Assembly: GCA_942159475.1 (NCBI GenBank)
Contig: OW804096.1
Coordinates: 103,514,194-103,578,193, forward strand
Direction of reading: 5' to 3'
Source: Sthenelais limicola
Taxonomy: Eukaryota > Annelida > Polychaeta > Phyllodocida > Sigalionidae
DNA length: 64,000 nucleotides
The number at the start of each line of letters is the position of its first letter. Within the stretch, counting starts at the first letter, position 1. The notes below the pieces were generated by a model, which worked only from the letters and a program-made list of their open reading frames with translations, was not told where the DNA came from and did no database searches. Below, one piece after another: positions 41,279-52,278 of this stretch. Made by a program: the position numbers and the translations under genes.

Positions 41279-43475
41279 CCCAGGTAACAAAATGACATTT
41301 ATTCTATGTTGGAATGACGTCTTGGATCAAGCGGAATGACGTTTTTGTCATAACGTTGGGAAGACGTTTTATCGTCTGGACTCGATCCAACGTCAAACCA
41401 ACCTTATAAACCAACATTGGTTTTACGTTGGTTTATTGAACGTTGAAACAACGTTGGTTGTAACAACGTTGGTTTGACGTCTTTTTATTGTACGTTGAAA
41501 CAACGTTAGTATAGGTATTTATTACTGACGTTGAATGAACGGGAAAACAACGTCTTTTGAAAAAGCTTTGCAGAGGGTTATTTTTTTACTTCATATACAA
41601 TGAGTTTAATAGAACTGTAATAATATGATTGCAAGATCTTTGGTACAACTGGTCAGCTCCTACACTGCAGAGTTGTACTCAATGTTAGGGAAGCAAGCTT
41701 CCTCACAGAACACCGAAGCATTTTGCCCAAGAGCATTCAAGGAGAGACTGCCTATTATATGCAGTCCCTTTGCTTGAATTTTTCAGAGTTCCTCATCCAT
41801 TTCCATCACTTAAACTTACCTTTAATAGAATCCTCTCCTGCAGCTAATATAGGTATCCTTTCCAAGTTGGTGTTTAACAATCTTGGCTCCCCAGTGTATC
41901 CATAGTAATAATATTAGAATTATAAGGGTGCTTTCTTAACAACATTTTTCAACATCAAGCAGGTAAATTATACAGAAAAAGTATCAATTTCATTGCTTTC
42001 AATATTCTCAAGTTTATAAAGTGTACTATCTATAAGGTATAAATGCCTCATATAAGTATACTAGTAAGACTTTTCTTTTAATAGAAATTGTAAATAGCAT
42101 GTAGTAAACTGTGAGGGCATCTAGTGAAAGCCAAGTTCTATGGTACTGCCACCTAGTGTCAACAGTCGGATTGCCGATAACGCCGCCAATAATGCCAATA
42201 GAGGAAATTGGAGGCCAGCAGAGAAAAGAGGAGAAAAAACTGGTCTAGGTCAAAATCTCACAAAATTTCTATGGGCCACCAGAAAAAAGTCAACATTTTC
42301 AGAAATTGTGCCATAGAGATGTAGCTAAAAAGTGTAACTCTTCCTACCAACTTGGCAATCTCAAACAAATCTTTTGTTTTGAAAATGAAGGAATGCTCGG
42401 AATGGAATTTCCTTTGGAACCAGGATATAACAGGGCCCCCTGCATCTTACATTCGAATATCTAAGCCCTAGTTGCCCTGGAAATTCGTGTAATCGACCGT
42501 TCCGTTTTTGAAAATCTGAGCCCACATGTTCCTCTTGGCCCTATTGGAGGTTGCATCATGTTTTGGTCTCTGGTTTCCTTCCAGTTGCTTGAATCTTTTC
42601 AAACTAAAGACCCCCGGCATCTAGAGACATGCAGCTTGAAGAAAATGTAAAGTTTGTGTATGAATCATCCCAGGATCCATGTGCAGAAATTCGTTAAAAA
42701 GTCACAAACCCATATAATTGAAATAATTCCATATGGCTCATTTTCATGTGACACATCACATAAAAGTAATCTGATGTTTTAAGGGATAACATCTGTTTCA
42801 CATTATTTGGGAAATGCTTTTAAATTCTCTCTCTTGAACCTTGATGTCCACTATAGCAGTGCCATGTGCCCATGTGCCTATGTCAGCAACTGGCTTGTAC
42901 CAGTTTCCTGGTACAAGCCAGTTGCTGACATAAGCATAGCCAGTTGTATCTGACCCAAATCTCCAAGCATTATAGTAAATTTAACCAACGTTTTTTGTAC
43001 ATTCATTAAACGTCTATGGAAAAACGTTAATATGTCATATGTTAATCCAACGTTTGTAATAAAGAGGGTTTTTTTGTTCCGTTGTTTTGACGTTGTTTTG
43101 ACATGGTGAGAAAGACGATTATTTCCTGAACGTTGGATTAATGTATATGGATTTACGTTGATCCAACGTCGGTTATCCAAACGTTAATCCAACGTTGGCA
43201 AAAAATGGTTTTTTTTGCCAAGGTTATTTTGACGTTGTTTCACCCCAGTGAAATTGAGGTGTTTAGGAATACGTTGTTTTAACGTTTTTAAGACGTTAAC
43301 GGACAAACGTTATATTAGGTTCATTATTAGTGAGGTTGGAAAAACGTTTATGAAAACGGCGTAGTTGATAAAAATGTGGGAAAAACTTCTATATAACGCT
43401 GATTGCAAAACGTTGGTGAAAGTGATTGACATACAACGTTGGTAAACGTTGGCCGAACGTTTTTTGTTACCTGGG
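41279..43475. mobile_element. 2.2-kb element with CCCAGGTAACAAAA ends and many AACGTT motifs
   Basis: Perfect 14-bp terminal inverted repeats, CCCAGGTAACAAAA, lie at 41279 and 43462-43475. Both ends (about 41320-41560 and 42980-43470) are packed with AACGTT/ACGTTGG cores in both orientations, while the middle lacks them. No transposase frame is seen, so it is non-autonomous. No clear target duplication. Superfamily not assigned. Confidence 0.85.
42879..42932. repeat. Perfect 25-bp palindrome with 4-nt loop
   Basis: Arms 42879-42903 (tatgtcagcaactggcttgt...) and 42908-42932 are exact complements around tttc. It lies inside the AACGTT element and is the second near-loopless perfect hairpin in the window. 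Confidence 0.95.
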
Positions 43476-44204
43476 AAGAGCCTCAGTTTGCCATTCTCCC
43501 TGATGGTAAAGGGGTAATATCCTTGAAGATCGCATTGCCTCCCCGACTAGAGGGTTTTCCACCCATTCTGGACCCCTGTCAGAATCTACCTGTTGACAGT
43601 GAAGGGCATAGGATTCATAGTTTCTGCGACAAGATTTCTACCTTTTTATCTATGCAGAAAGGGGCTTGGTTCCGTTTATGGACAAGAGTCCAGGCCCAGG
43701 AGAGAGATTTTTGGAGTTTTCTGAATCATCCAGTAAAGATTAACAAAACGAGATCCTAGAGGAGTGCATCTTTGGCACAGCCACAGTTAAAGATGTTATC
43801 CGGCTGGCCAATAATATGAATATTATCAATAACAATGTGAAGGCTATTGTTGGAAATTCCAAATCTTTTAGGAACATGACCACTGTGGCACTCAGTCGTA
43901 CTTCAGCTATAATGAAAACTTTATATAGGAAAACTTTATACACGGCTGAGGATAACATGATTCAGACCAGACAAGCCTTGAAGAAACTGGCAGGTCATGT
44001 TATCGCTTTGTCACATGGTTGGCACAGAGGGCAAGTGTGGAACTCTTATTTTACCCTTTCTATTGCTCATATCGACTATCAAGTTGAACTTTTGAATGCT
44101 TATGCTATGGACATATCGGATTGGCTTGAAGCCATCGAGGATCTACACCAAGGCAAGATAAGTGTTCATCTGGTGTCCCCTCATCAATTGCATCGAGTAT
44201 TAAT

Positions 44205-45525
44205 TACAGTTTAAGAAAGAGAGAACGCCTGTGAGCCTAGCTCCGAAATTTTTCCTTCTTTTTCAGGGACCCGAGGATCGTCAGAGAATTCTTTTCTCAC
44301 ACAAGTTGCAGTAAATACTCAGGACACTGTATACACAAAAGAGGCAATTTAAAATCGAAAAGAGAATAATTTGTGGACATTTTAGTTTTCTTCCCGCCCT
44401 CCGGGAAGGAACAGTCAAAGGATTGTCAGATTATCGCTCAGCCAAGGCTACCAAGTGTGGATTACAAACGATCAATGAAACTGCAGTGAAGGACTTTCTT
44501 GCTTATAGAATATGTGAAGATATTGTGGAAATCATACATGTGCCTGATTCATAGCTAAAGGATTATTTGTAGAACTGCACTAATAACCCAACCACGCCAC
44601 GCTAGACTAACTGAGTAAGGCAGTGAGGAAACAGTGGTGCCATCTCGTGAATAAAAGAGACAGTGCTATGGAGAAGAAAGTGAAGTTCCTGGAACTGAAG
44701 CCCAATCGATTGGCCCTTGCCAAAACTATGATAGAGGAATCCATGGCCAACTATGAGAAACTATTCAAGTCCATCCAACAGTTGGAGGAAATGAAAGAAA
44801 ACAAACAGGTGGTGGAAACTATGGAATACGAACAGGTGGAAGAAATTATAAATAATGAACAGACAGATGAGGAGATTATGGAAAACACTGAAACCAGTGC
44901 TAAGAATATTTCGGAGATAGCAAATGACAAAGTACAGCAAGTCTCAGACACAGACAGGCCCAAGAAACTGCAACGACTGGCAGGAGTATAAGATGGAGAG
45001 ACATTCAGAAATGAATTCCAAATTAGGCTCATTAGGCTGGAAAAGAACATTCTCTCGCTGGGTATCCAGAAGAGGGGCAGTGAATCGTTAGGGATTGGTT
45101 GATCTTCTAAAGACATAACTCACACACATTTGAAGAAAGTGTAATGGATATGTGGAGACAAAAATACCAGTGTTTATAGTTCTGCTAGTAGGTGAAACAA
45201 GAGAATTAATACTTAAGTAAAAGATTAAAAGAGAGAGAGAAAAAAGAAGTTAGTCCATCATTAAATGATGAGTTAGATCCAATTGTGGGATGTATGCCTG
45301 TAAACCAGCTGAATAGATGGGTGTGACTGTGACTTTTATGATACCAAAATGAATGAAAAACTTGTGAACATAAGACTTGTACATTAGCATTGTATGGAAA
45401 AGTTTTTAAAAGGATATTACTGTGTGGTTACCTAGAGTTTCTTTTAACTACAATGATTTAGCAATGTATATGCCCAGATGGCAGGTGTTCTTGAATAAAG
45501 GTGGTTTTAAAAAAAAAAAAAAAAA
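44205..45525 (+). mobile_element. Probable retrocopy with AATAAA and 17-A tail, inserted in env
   Basis: The env frame stops near 44214 and resumes after an A17 run at 45509-45525, preceded by AATAAA at 45494-45499. This is the 3' signature of a reverse-transcribed, polyadenylated RNA. TAATTA near 44199 and 45526 could be a decayed target duplication. Inside, 44623-44991 encodes a 122-residue, highly charged, coiled-coil-like protein (KPNRLALAKTMIEESMANYE; then Glu-rich) that I do not recognise. It could be part of a retroelement gag or a host transcript. The left boundary is uncertain. Confidence 0.55.
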
Positions 45526-46004
45526 TAATTATGAAATAGAGTTGAATAAGCAAGGACGGAATTTGTGCCTTCGAGACCCTTCATATGTTTATTTGGATCA
45601 TCTACTTACTTTCAATTATACGGAAACTGAACTCTCTTTATTTGTTAAAGGAACACAGAAGTCAGTCCAGTAACGCCTCATATAAACTTAATCATTCATA
45701 TTTAATTATTCCCAGCAATCATTTATTCAAAATTGTTCATATTTCACTGTTAAATGAGTAAAAACTATCGAGATATAGACGTCCTGGTCGGCGCCATTGT
45801 GGCCCTGCTAGACATGTCACGCCCTCTGGACCACAGAAACATGAGTTCACTGTGTGATACATCACAGGAGCACCACACTAAGTGTGGAGCAGCACAGCAC
45901 CGACCCAGTCACACAGTCATGCACTCACTTGGCTTAGTTTACCGACCTTCAACCTTCACCCTAGGACTTTTATTTCTCCCTATATTTCGATTCTCTACAT
46001 ACAT

Positions 46005-46310
46005 TAATGATGGTTTTGTGTTCTGCATATGGATGCAACAACTGGGGTGATTGCAAGGAGAAGGTGGACAAAGTAGGGACAAGTAATAACAAACTAATTA
46101 GTAATGGCCCCAATGAACCGGCTAGTGGGATGGCTATGGGTTGTGTGGGGGAGGACTCTCATTGCCATGGCCCACAACCAGACAACTTTTGACTGAGAAA
46201 TTAAGTTTTCATAAATTCCCCAAATAAGGACTTCTCCAAGATCAATGGATCGGTAATTGGAATAGGGAAAGACGATGGGGTAGGTGCATAATATTCACTT
46301 AAACTTTACG
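46005..46310 (+). pseudogene. THAP zinc-finger exon remnant of the Kolobok-like transposase
   Basis: The frame starts MMVLCSAYGCNNWGD, the C-x4-C opening typical of THAP domains. After a stop near 46192 another frame reads LSFHKFPK and GLLQDQWIGNWNRERRWG, matching the SFHkFP motif and the Trp-containing helix of THAP. The spacing between the two is longer than normal, so an insertion or intron is likely. THAP binds the transposon ends in this superfamily. No DDE catalytic region was found. Confidence 0.65.
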
Positions 46311-46496
46311 TGAGTCATGTAAATATTCAAGTGACCCACATAAGTCCAATCAGGGTGCCAAATACTTAATTTAAAAGTTACATAGTTCAAATCGCGGTGC
46401 AGAATATTTAAATAGGCTTCATTATTATAATGAGAATGACTCTTAATTCTTATCATTATTTAAGGATATACCCGGCACAACTGTAGTTGTGCCAGG

Positions 46497-47465
46497 TCGC
46501 AAAATTAAATGAAAAATCAAAGCTAGAGAATGGATGTTGGCAGGCAAACGAGGCTCGCAAAATTAAATGAAAAATCAAAGCTAGAGAATGGATGTTGGCA
46601 GGCAAACGAGGACCTAGTTCTCACCAGATGTTTGATTACTTTTTGTCAAAATATCCGCTTTATTTCTTCACAATTACTCTGCTATTATTATATACTAATA
46701 GGATCTCTTTATCTCTAATAATTATGGCGTAACGGTGACATCCCAATTGATGTTCACTGCAATTCAACAGCATTTGTATTTATTCATATCTGTACTTTTA
46801 CCAAATTCAGGCAGGCCTAAACAATTATCAGAAAAGGGGAAATTGTATGAAAATATATTTTATTTTAAATATGGGATTTATTTCACATGTCATAACGCAA
46901 CATAAAACATTCCCAATATGATTACATGAATATTGTGTTTTTTCATAATAATGAACATGTGTGCATGTGTAGAAACCATTTTTCTTCAGCAGAAGTAATA
47001 TATTTTCTAAATCAGGTTGTGTATTGTATTCAAATTCCATAATTATTACATATTTTCTAGCCTGAATAAGCTATTTCATCACAATAACAGCAAAGATTTT
47101 GGCATAAGAGCTTTGAAATTGGGTTCCCACAGCCTCATTTTTGCCAGAGAATTGAAATAAATTGTTATAATTATGTGTGATGATCCCAAATGCAGGATGT
47201 AAACACCCTAGGCTGGAAAACCAAATGATGCCCGATTGGGAGAATTACCCATATGCTTCAAATACCTTCATTTTTGCCTATTTATTTTGCCTTATTTCGA
47301 CCATGCATATTAGAACCAAGATTGAGGAATTACCCAGTAATTTGGCCGGCAAAATTAAATGAAAAGTCAGAGGTAGAGAATTGATGTAGGCCGGAAAAAG
47401 GGGACCTGGTTGTAACCAGAAGTTTGACTACCTTTTTGACAAAATATCCGTTTTATTACTAAGTT
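46497..47465. repeat. Internal repeats of the Kolobok-like element
   Basis: A 58-bp unit starting tcgcaaaattaaatgaaaaa is duplicated in tandem at 46497 and 46555. A diverged, longer copy recurs at 47347-47465, including the following gacctggttgtaaccagaag and tttttgacaaaatatccg blocks seen at 46610-46660. No coding function assigned. Confidence 0.85.
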
Positions 47466-47940
47466 GGTGTGTGCCCCTTAAAATGGACGCAGTGCAGGGG
47501 TTTATTATACTGGACACAGCCCCCTAGTGGACGCAGATACAGGTTTTTAGACTGGACGCACAAAGTCTTGATAAAACAATATTATTTTGTGATTTTTGTG
47601 ACCCCCCCCCCCCCCATCACACACACACATCCCTCACCCTACATGAGCGAACATATTCCCTTGAATTATTATTTTGAGTACAACAAACTTTATTTAACAT
47701 TTATAAAATAAAATAAAGAAACATAATTGTAATGAAACCGGTTACTGTGCTAATACATTTGGTTTATAGCCTAGTATCTCCAATTGCTACTGCATAATTG
47801 TTTTCTGATTTATTAAAAAACAGTGAATTTATGAGTTTTCCAGTTCTATATCCAAAGATTCAGCATTGGAGAGCTCCTCAATCTCTGATGAATCCGACAT
47901 GATGTATATAAACAGAGCCAGTAACCTCAGTCCTGGGTTA

Positions 47941-48255
47941 TACATAGATTTCACATGACGTCACCCAGTAGGCTGCGGTTTCACAGTGACCGCCATTTTC
48001 AGGGTCATCGCTACGCTTGCCATCTATGGCGAGGGTATCAAAACAAAGTTGATAAACCTCACAAGACAGGATACTTGGCTAATACTACACTAAAGACAGG
48101 TTATCTAACCTATCAAGAAGATATTATTGAGGCAGATGAAAACTGGTAAAAGTTAAAACAGCCAGAAAACGGCATTTTCAAGTATCGCATCATACATAGG
48201 CGTCTAACTGGACCCCAAACATGGCCAGGGCCGTGACGTCAGTGAAATCTATGTA
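47941..48255. mobile_element. 315-bp inverted-repeat element nested in the Kolobok-like element
   Basis: Ends are tacatagatttcacatgacg at 47941 and the complement ending ...gtgaaatctatgta at 48255; the arms match over about 23 bp with one extra base. The interior is non-coding. A TGACGTCA-like (CRE) core lies in each arm. Confidence 0.75.
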
Positions 48256-49499
48256 TATAGGCATGTATGCTTAGTGCCATGTACGGTCCCGGTGCCACTG
48301 TGACGTCAGCAGTGAAACTGAACCCTTTTGACTGATAGAGGGCAGGGTATGTCCCAATGGCGCCGACCTAGACATCTATATCTCGATAGTTTTTATTCAT
48401 TTAAAAGTCAAATATGACCACTTTTGATGAAATGATTGCTAGGAATAATTAACTATGAATGGTACAGTTCATATGAGGCGTTACTGGACTGACTTCTGTG
48501 TTCCTTTAATGTACCAACCGCCTTGGAAGAATGTGTATTTGTTGTGTATAGACCAGTAACTACCCCTGTTCCTCTAGACATCCATCGCAGTAAGGGCTAT
48601 ACTATTGTGCAGGAATTACCCTATGCTCTATTTATTGGGAAGTCAGGAAATACATTTGTAGAATTTACATCCAAAGATTTCTCCTATTGCCATGAGGGAC
48701 ACTATTTTGAATGTAATACCATACCACCAAGGAAGGAAACGACCAACTGGTCTTGTCTGTGGGCAATCTATCAAGACAAGGATATCAGTGCTCATTGTAG
48801 TTTTATCTTCTCGGCAAAGGACGACTTTCCCTCGAGCATAGTGTCTTTATACCAATCAACAGTATTAATTTCTTCAACACAAGGGTTTTTTACATTGGAG
48901 TATTTGGGAAATAATACGAATATCAATATAACATGTACTTTCTGCTCTTTTGACATACCTTGCCAGGGAAAGATTAGGGTTTTTGCAGTGGCAGATTTGC
49001 ACTGTGGAGAAGAGAAATCCGAAGTCTTTGTACTAAATCATATTAATTTGCCCCTGGTTAAGGCATTTAATCTTTCTCTTCCATACCTCTCAGCAGACCC
49101 AAGCCATAACAACAATAGCTTTGAGCTAGAGTTGCCAGATCTCTCCATTGTGGAAAATGGAGGTATTTTTGAGGGGGATAGAGGATTTTGAAAAACCAGC
49201 ACATGGGGATAGTTCCAGTTTTTGAGGACCCAACTATGGTTTCAGTAAATACCTTTTGGGGATCGAAGGCTGGACTGCTCTTGATGACTATTGTGGCAGC
49301 AATACCTGGGATCTATGCTATTTTGAAAGCAAGGCGGCTAGCCATAACCGTAGCTATGCTACAACTAAAGCTTGCTAATGCCAGATCAATTGACTCCCGC
49401 CAGGTCATCAAGATACCCTTGCTGCCGATTGCCTCAATTTCACCACTTGTCGAGGAGCAGGATATGTTTTCTGCCTTTATTTCGATGATTAAATACCAA

Positions 49500-50615
49500 G
49501 ACCTTATCTCTCATATTTTGTGTGATCCTGATAGTAGCACTCAAGACCATCGTAAAGAACTGCTGCAGGGTCATTGCGAAGAGGACTGACCAATGTGGAT
49601 TATTCCTTTTTCCAAAGTCGAGTCAGAAGTTAATTTCACATGAGGGAGTTATTATCTATTATAAAGAACAAGGCAGAAAGGATAATGTATGTATTCCGCT
49701 ATTGGAGATGATCAACGAGTCCAATAGTTTGACAGTTATGGCCATCCCAAGAATCCTGGACATTAAAGTCAGCACCAGATGCCTTTCAGCAAAAATTACG
49801 TTAAAGGTTGCTGGAAGATTCACCTTTAAGCATGGCCAGAAATTGGTAGATAGAGACATTCCTACCAAAGTTGTCACTTCTCAATGGATGGGAAAGGTCC
49901 TGAGAAATATTATTGAGGCACATGATGAAATGAAAGATGCTGGGATTTTTATTATGAAAATAAATACAGGATTTGAAGAAATCGTGGACCCTCCAGCTAC
50001 AGATAGTACAACGCCAAAACTTCCAAACAGACCCATACATACAGAGAAACACACACCCATCTATAAGAAGCCTATCTTGAGTAAACCTGAAAAGTCACCT
50101 GTCGTATTACGAAAAGCAGAAACAGTTTGTTTCAACAATTCTGGCTTAGCAGCAAGCCAACCCATCTTTGAGGATAATCAGTCACAGAATTGTGCTCTGG
50201 TAAGCTACAAAGAAGAGATTAGAGTTTTTTTTATTTTTCTGAAATATAATTTGGGATGTTGAATGTATTTTTTATGGTTGAACAGACAATTCATATATTC
50301 CCATAACTGAACCACCTGTTGATGAAAACTAAATATGTATTTCTTTTTGAAAGAAACCGATGATATTTCAGTCGGATAGTAGGATAGAAGCTGAGGTTTT
50401 TACTTTATAAGTTGTAGGAATTTGTTTAAAATTTACGGGTACATACAATTTCGATGTGCAATCTTGATGTTCTTTTTCTTATCTAGACTGATGAAGAGAT
50501 CTGGACTGCCTTGACGAAACTAAACTCTAAATCCTCCAAGGTACTAGTCAATCCAAGTCCAAGAAAAGCAGTTTCGCTCCAGGAGACAAAAGCTATCTTC
50601 GCTAAATCGCCTTAG
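49500..50615 (+). pseudogene. Env cytoplasmic-tail-like frame with a probable intron
   Basis: The frame opens in a hydrophobic stretch (IFCVILIVALKTIVKNCC), then runs about 230 residues (LLEMINESNSLTVMAIPRIL; SQWMGKVLRNIIEAHDEMKD) with a proline/lysine-rich end. At 50200 it meets GTAAGC. A 287-bp AT-rich segment ending ttctttttcttatctag at 50486 follows. Reading then resumes in phase as TDEEIWTALTKLNSKSSKVL to a TAG at 50615. I infer a GT-AG intron. The long tail after the second hydrophobic segment is unusual for a viral-type envelope. It may be a separate accessory frame. Confidence 0.55.
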
Positions 50616-51469
50616 ATTGATTGAAAGTTTACCACATCAAAGACTTTTATATATTTATATATATACAAAATATATTTTATATATTATAAAGGACAAGTAG
50701 AAGCTGAATGCCAAGAAACGCCAGATAGTAGTATATTACAATTTATTATTTATAGTTTTTTTTAACTTTATGATTTGCTGGATGCGCCAGAATTTTGGGT
50801 TAGAATTGCCCAGGATGATTATTGTATATTTGACTTACTGAGCGGCACCGATGAAATGAAGGAACAAGATTATATTTATAATTGTGTATTTAAGCCTAAA
50901 GGCATTTAGTGGCAATTATTTCACTTTATCCAAGAACTTTTGGAACAAAACTTAGTTGCAAACCGAGTTTTGAAGGAACATTTTTGAGTGAATATTATAG
51001 TAACAACACAAGGATTCATGTATATCTGAAAACCTCTCACTCTACCAACCTATATTATTGTTCTCCCTGTGATACGTTTATCTTATGTTTTGACATTTGT
51101 CAAATGATGTTGATAATGCCTTATCAAATGTAGTTTATGTTGTGTGATGATTTAGTTTATTATTATCGAAGATAAATAAGGTCTAGAAGAGACAAATTTA
51201 CCATGCAAGTCAGTAAGAGGTCCATGGTTGACTTTTCCGTTGGTTCTTCACCAATTTATTGAGATAAGTAGCAAGATTATCATTGTTTTGAGTCGAATTT
51301 TAATTATATGTGATTGTTTCTTGTCTACAGTAGTGTCTAAAGTGTATGTGGGACTTTGATCCCCTGTCTAAAGATTATTTCTAGTTTGTATGTTAGTTTA
51401 TTCATGTATGATTTTGTTTCTCCGTCCATGATGACCCTTAATTTCCTTGAATAGTGGTAATTCAAGACT
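50616..51469. other. No gene recognised; Gypsy 3' untranslated region
   Basis: AT-rich, with a tatatatttatatatata tract near 50648. No frames of note. Confidence 0.5.
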
Positions 51470-51485
51470 AGTGGGCGGGGAAGAA
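51470..51485 (+). other. Polypurine tract
   Basis: agtgggcggggaagaa directly precedes the 3' LTR start TGATAAAAC. This is the expected site and composition of the plus-strand primer. Confidence 0.75.
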
Positions 51486-52109
51486 TGATAAAACAATGTT
51501 TATATTTTGATTAGAACATATCACACATTTTAGAGTTATTTATTGAGCAGAAAATAGGAAGCATTTTTGTGTATATGATTTACCCAGAGGCTTAGAGCTG
51601 GGTCAGGCTAATCCTCTGTTCAAGCTTGTAGGGTTGCCTATCTGACTAGGGGTAGCAACCAAAGCTAATCCTTAGTAGAAGGAACATGATTTGAACATGT
51701 TTCTGTACGATTTTGCTGTACTTTGTTTGTTTGTATTTTATGATTTTATATACCAAATGTATTGTAACCATGTTGTAGCCATGGGATCATGGGGACAGGG
51801 TCAGTTGGGTATAAAAGCCAGGTATTGGGTGAAGGTAAGGCAGAACTGCTCTGGACACAGAACTACCTGCTGCTGCTAACCTCACCAATACCTGCTCTAT
51901 ACTCAGTTGACTTTGGACTCTGATTTCATGGTTATATTGAATTACCTGAAATACAGTTTTCATATGATATTGGCTATTTGAGTTGTGTTACCTTTTCTTT
52001 AGCAGTAAGGCTCGTCGTACCAGAACATAGACATTATAGATTAATATTTGAATAAGTAACCTCATTCCTAAGTAATATTTGACTGATATTTAATATAGTA
52101 ATAATTACA
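51486..52109 (+). repeat. 3' LTR
   Basis: 624 bp, TG...CA, matching the 5' LTR. It has a better TATA motif (tataaaa at 51810-51816). LINE copy X resumes after ATTA at 52110-52113. Confidence 0.93.
51810..51816 (+). promoter_or_regulatory. LTR TATA box
   Basis: tataaaa lies about 325 bp into the 3' LTR; the 5' LTR has tatataa at the matching place (32654-32660). It is preceded by a gggacagggtcagtt block in both. Position and match suggest the core promoter of the element. Confidence 0.55.
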
Positions 52110-52113
52110 ATTA

Positions 52114-52278
52114 CTCCTCCAAGTACCTGTCAATTATCGTCCAGCAGGGCTTTGTTTTGGGGCCTCCACTATTCAATCTTTACATCTAGACATCTACCTT
52201 GCAACTACATGGGACAATGCTAATATTTGCTGATGATATTGTTTTGATAAGCCAGCATAAAAGTATAAATGAATTATT
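52114..52278 (+). pseudogene. LINE copy X, reverse transcriptase part 2
   Basis: Reading VQQGFVLGPPLFNLYI (motif B region) and MLIFADDIVLISQHKS (motif C, FADD), this continues part 1 across the Gypsy insertion. It ends with INELLTTTL in the target duplication of the L1/Tx1-like LINE at 52279-52293. Confidence 0.85.

Larger units (their letters stand above)
41154..44214 (+). pseudogene. Env-like glycoprotein, N-terminal half (interrupted)
   Basis: From an ATG at 41154 a hydrophobic, signal-like stretch is followed by about 20 residues. The frame is then cut by the 2.2-kb element at 41279-43475. It continues at 43476 with a 95-residue segment and, after a stop near 43757, with an IFGTATVKDVIRLANNM block. 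That block has the FGTA...D pattern found next to the fusion region of baculovirus-F-type and errantivirus envelope proteins. A helical heptad-like stretch and VSPHQLHRVL, also typical of the group, follow. In the family these proteins mediate membrane fusion. Insertion, stop and frame changes mean this copy cannot make the protein. Confidence 0.75.
45649..48505. mobile_element. Kolobok-like DNA transposon remnant in env
   Basis: Exact TTAA lies on both sides (45645-45648 and 48506-48509). Terminal inverted repeats are about 190 bp long, starting AGGAACACAGAAGTCAGTCC, and extend through ccagtaacgcctcatat and a shared tatcgagatatag block. A THAP-type zinc-finger start lies just inside the left repeat. 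TTAA targets plus THAP-bearing transposases fit the Kolobok superfamily. The interior is otherwise decayed and contains its own repeats and a nested 315-bp element. Confidence 0.85.
45526..49589 (+). pseudogene. Env-like glycoprotein, C-terminal half (split by a Kolobok-like element)
   Basis: Env coding resumes at 45526, is cut at 45648 by the TTAA-flanked element, and continues from 48510 in the same phase. The 48523-49191 frame is cysteine-rich with several N-x-S/T sites (NNTNINITC, HNNNSFELEL), as expected of an ectodomain. After a frame change at about 49190 there is AGLLLMTIVAAIPGIYAILK, a transmembrane segment followed by basic residues. A second hydrophobic stretch comes near 49500-49560. 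In F-type envelopes one transmembrane anchor is usual. Stops, frame changes and two insertions make it non-functional. Confidence 0.72.
32316..52109 (+). mobile_element. Gypsy-type LTR retrotransposon with F-type env, 19.8 kb, multiply interrupted
   Basis: LTRs of 628 and 624 bp (TG...CA) bracket gag, protease, RT, RNase H, integrase with GPY/F and chromo-like regions, and an env-like region. ATTA occurs directly outside both LTRs (32312-32315 and 52110-52113), and LINE copy X resumes on the right, so this is a genuine insertion. A purine tract precedes the 3' LTR. Insertions account for over 8 kb: 35248-35815, 36389-36947, about 37190-37570, 38792-39187, 41279-43475, about 44205-45525 and 45649-48505. 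Numerous stops make it defective. Integrase after RT and the F-like env point to the env-bearing Gypsy (errantivirus-like) group. Confidence 0.92.

Noticed and set aside
47469..47711. A possible coding exon near a CCCC/CACACA tract
   Set aside because: No family motif, and it crosses simple repeats inside a decayed DNA transposon.
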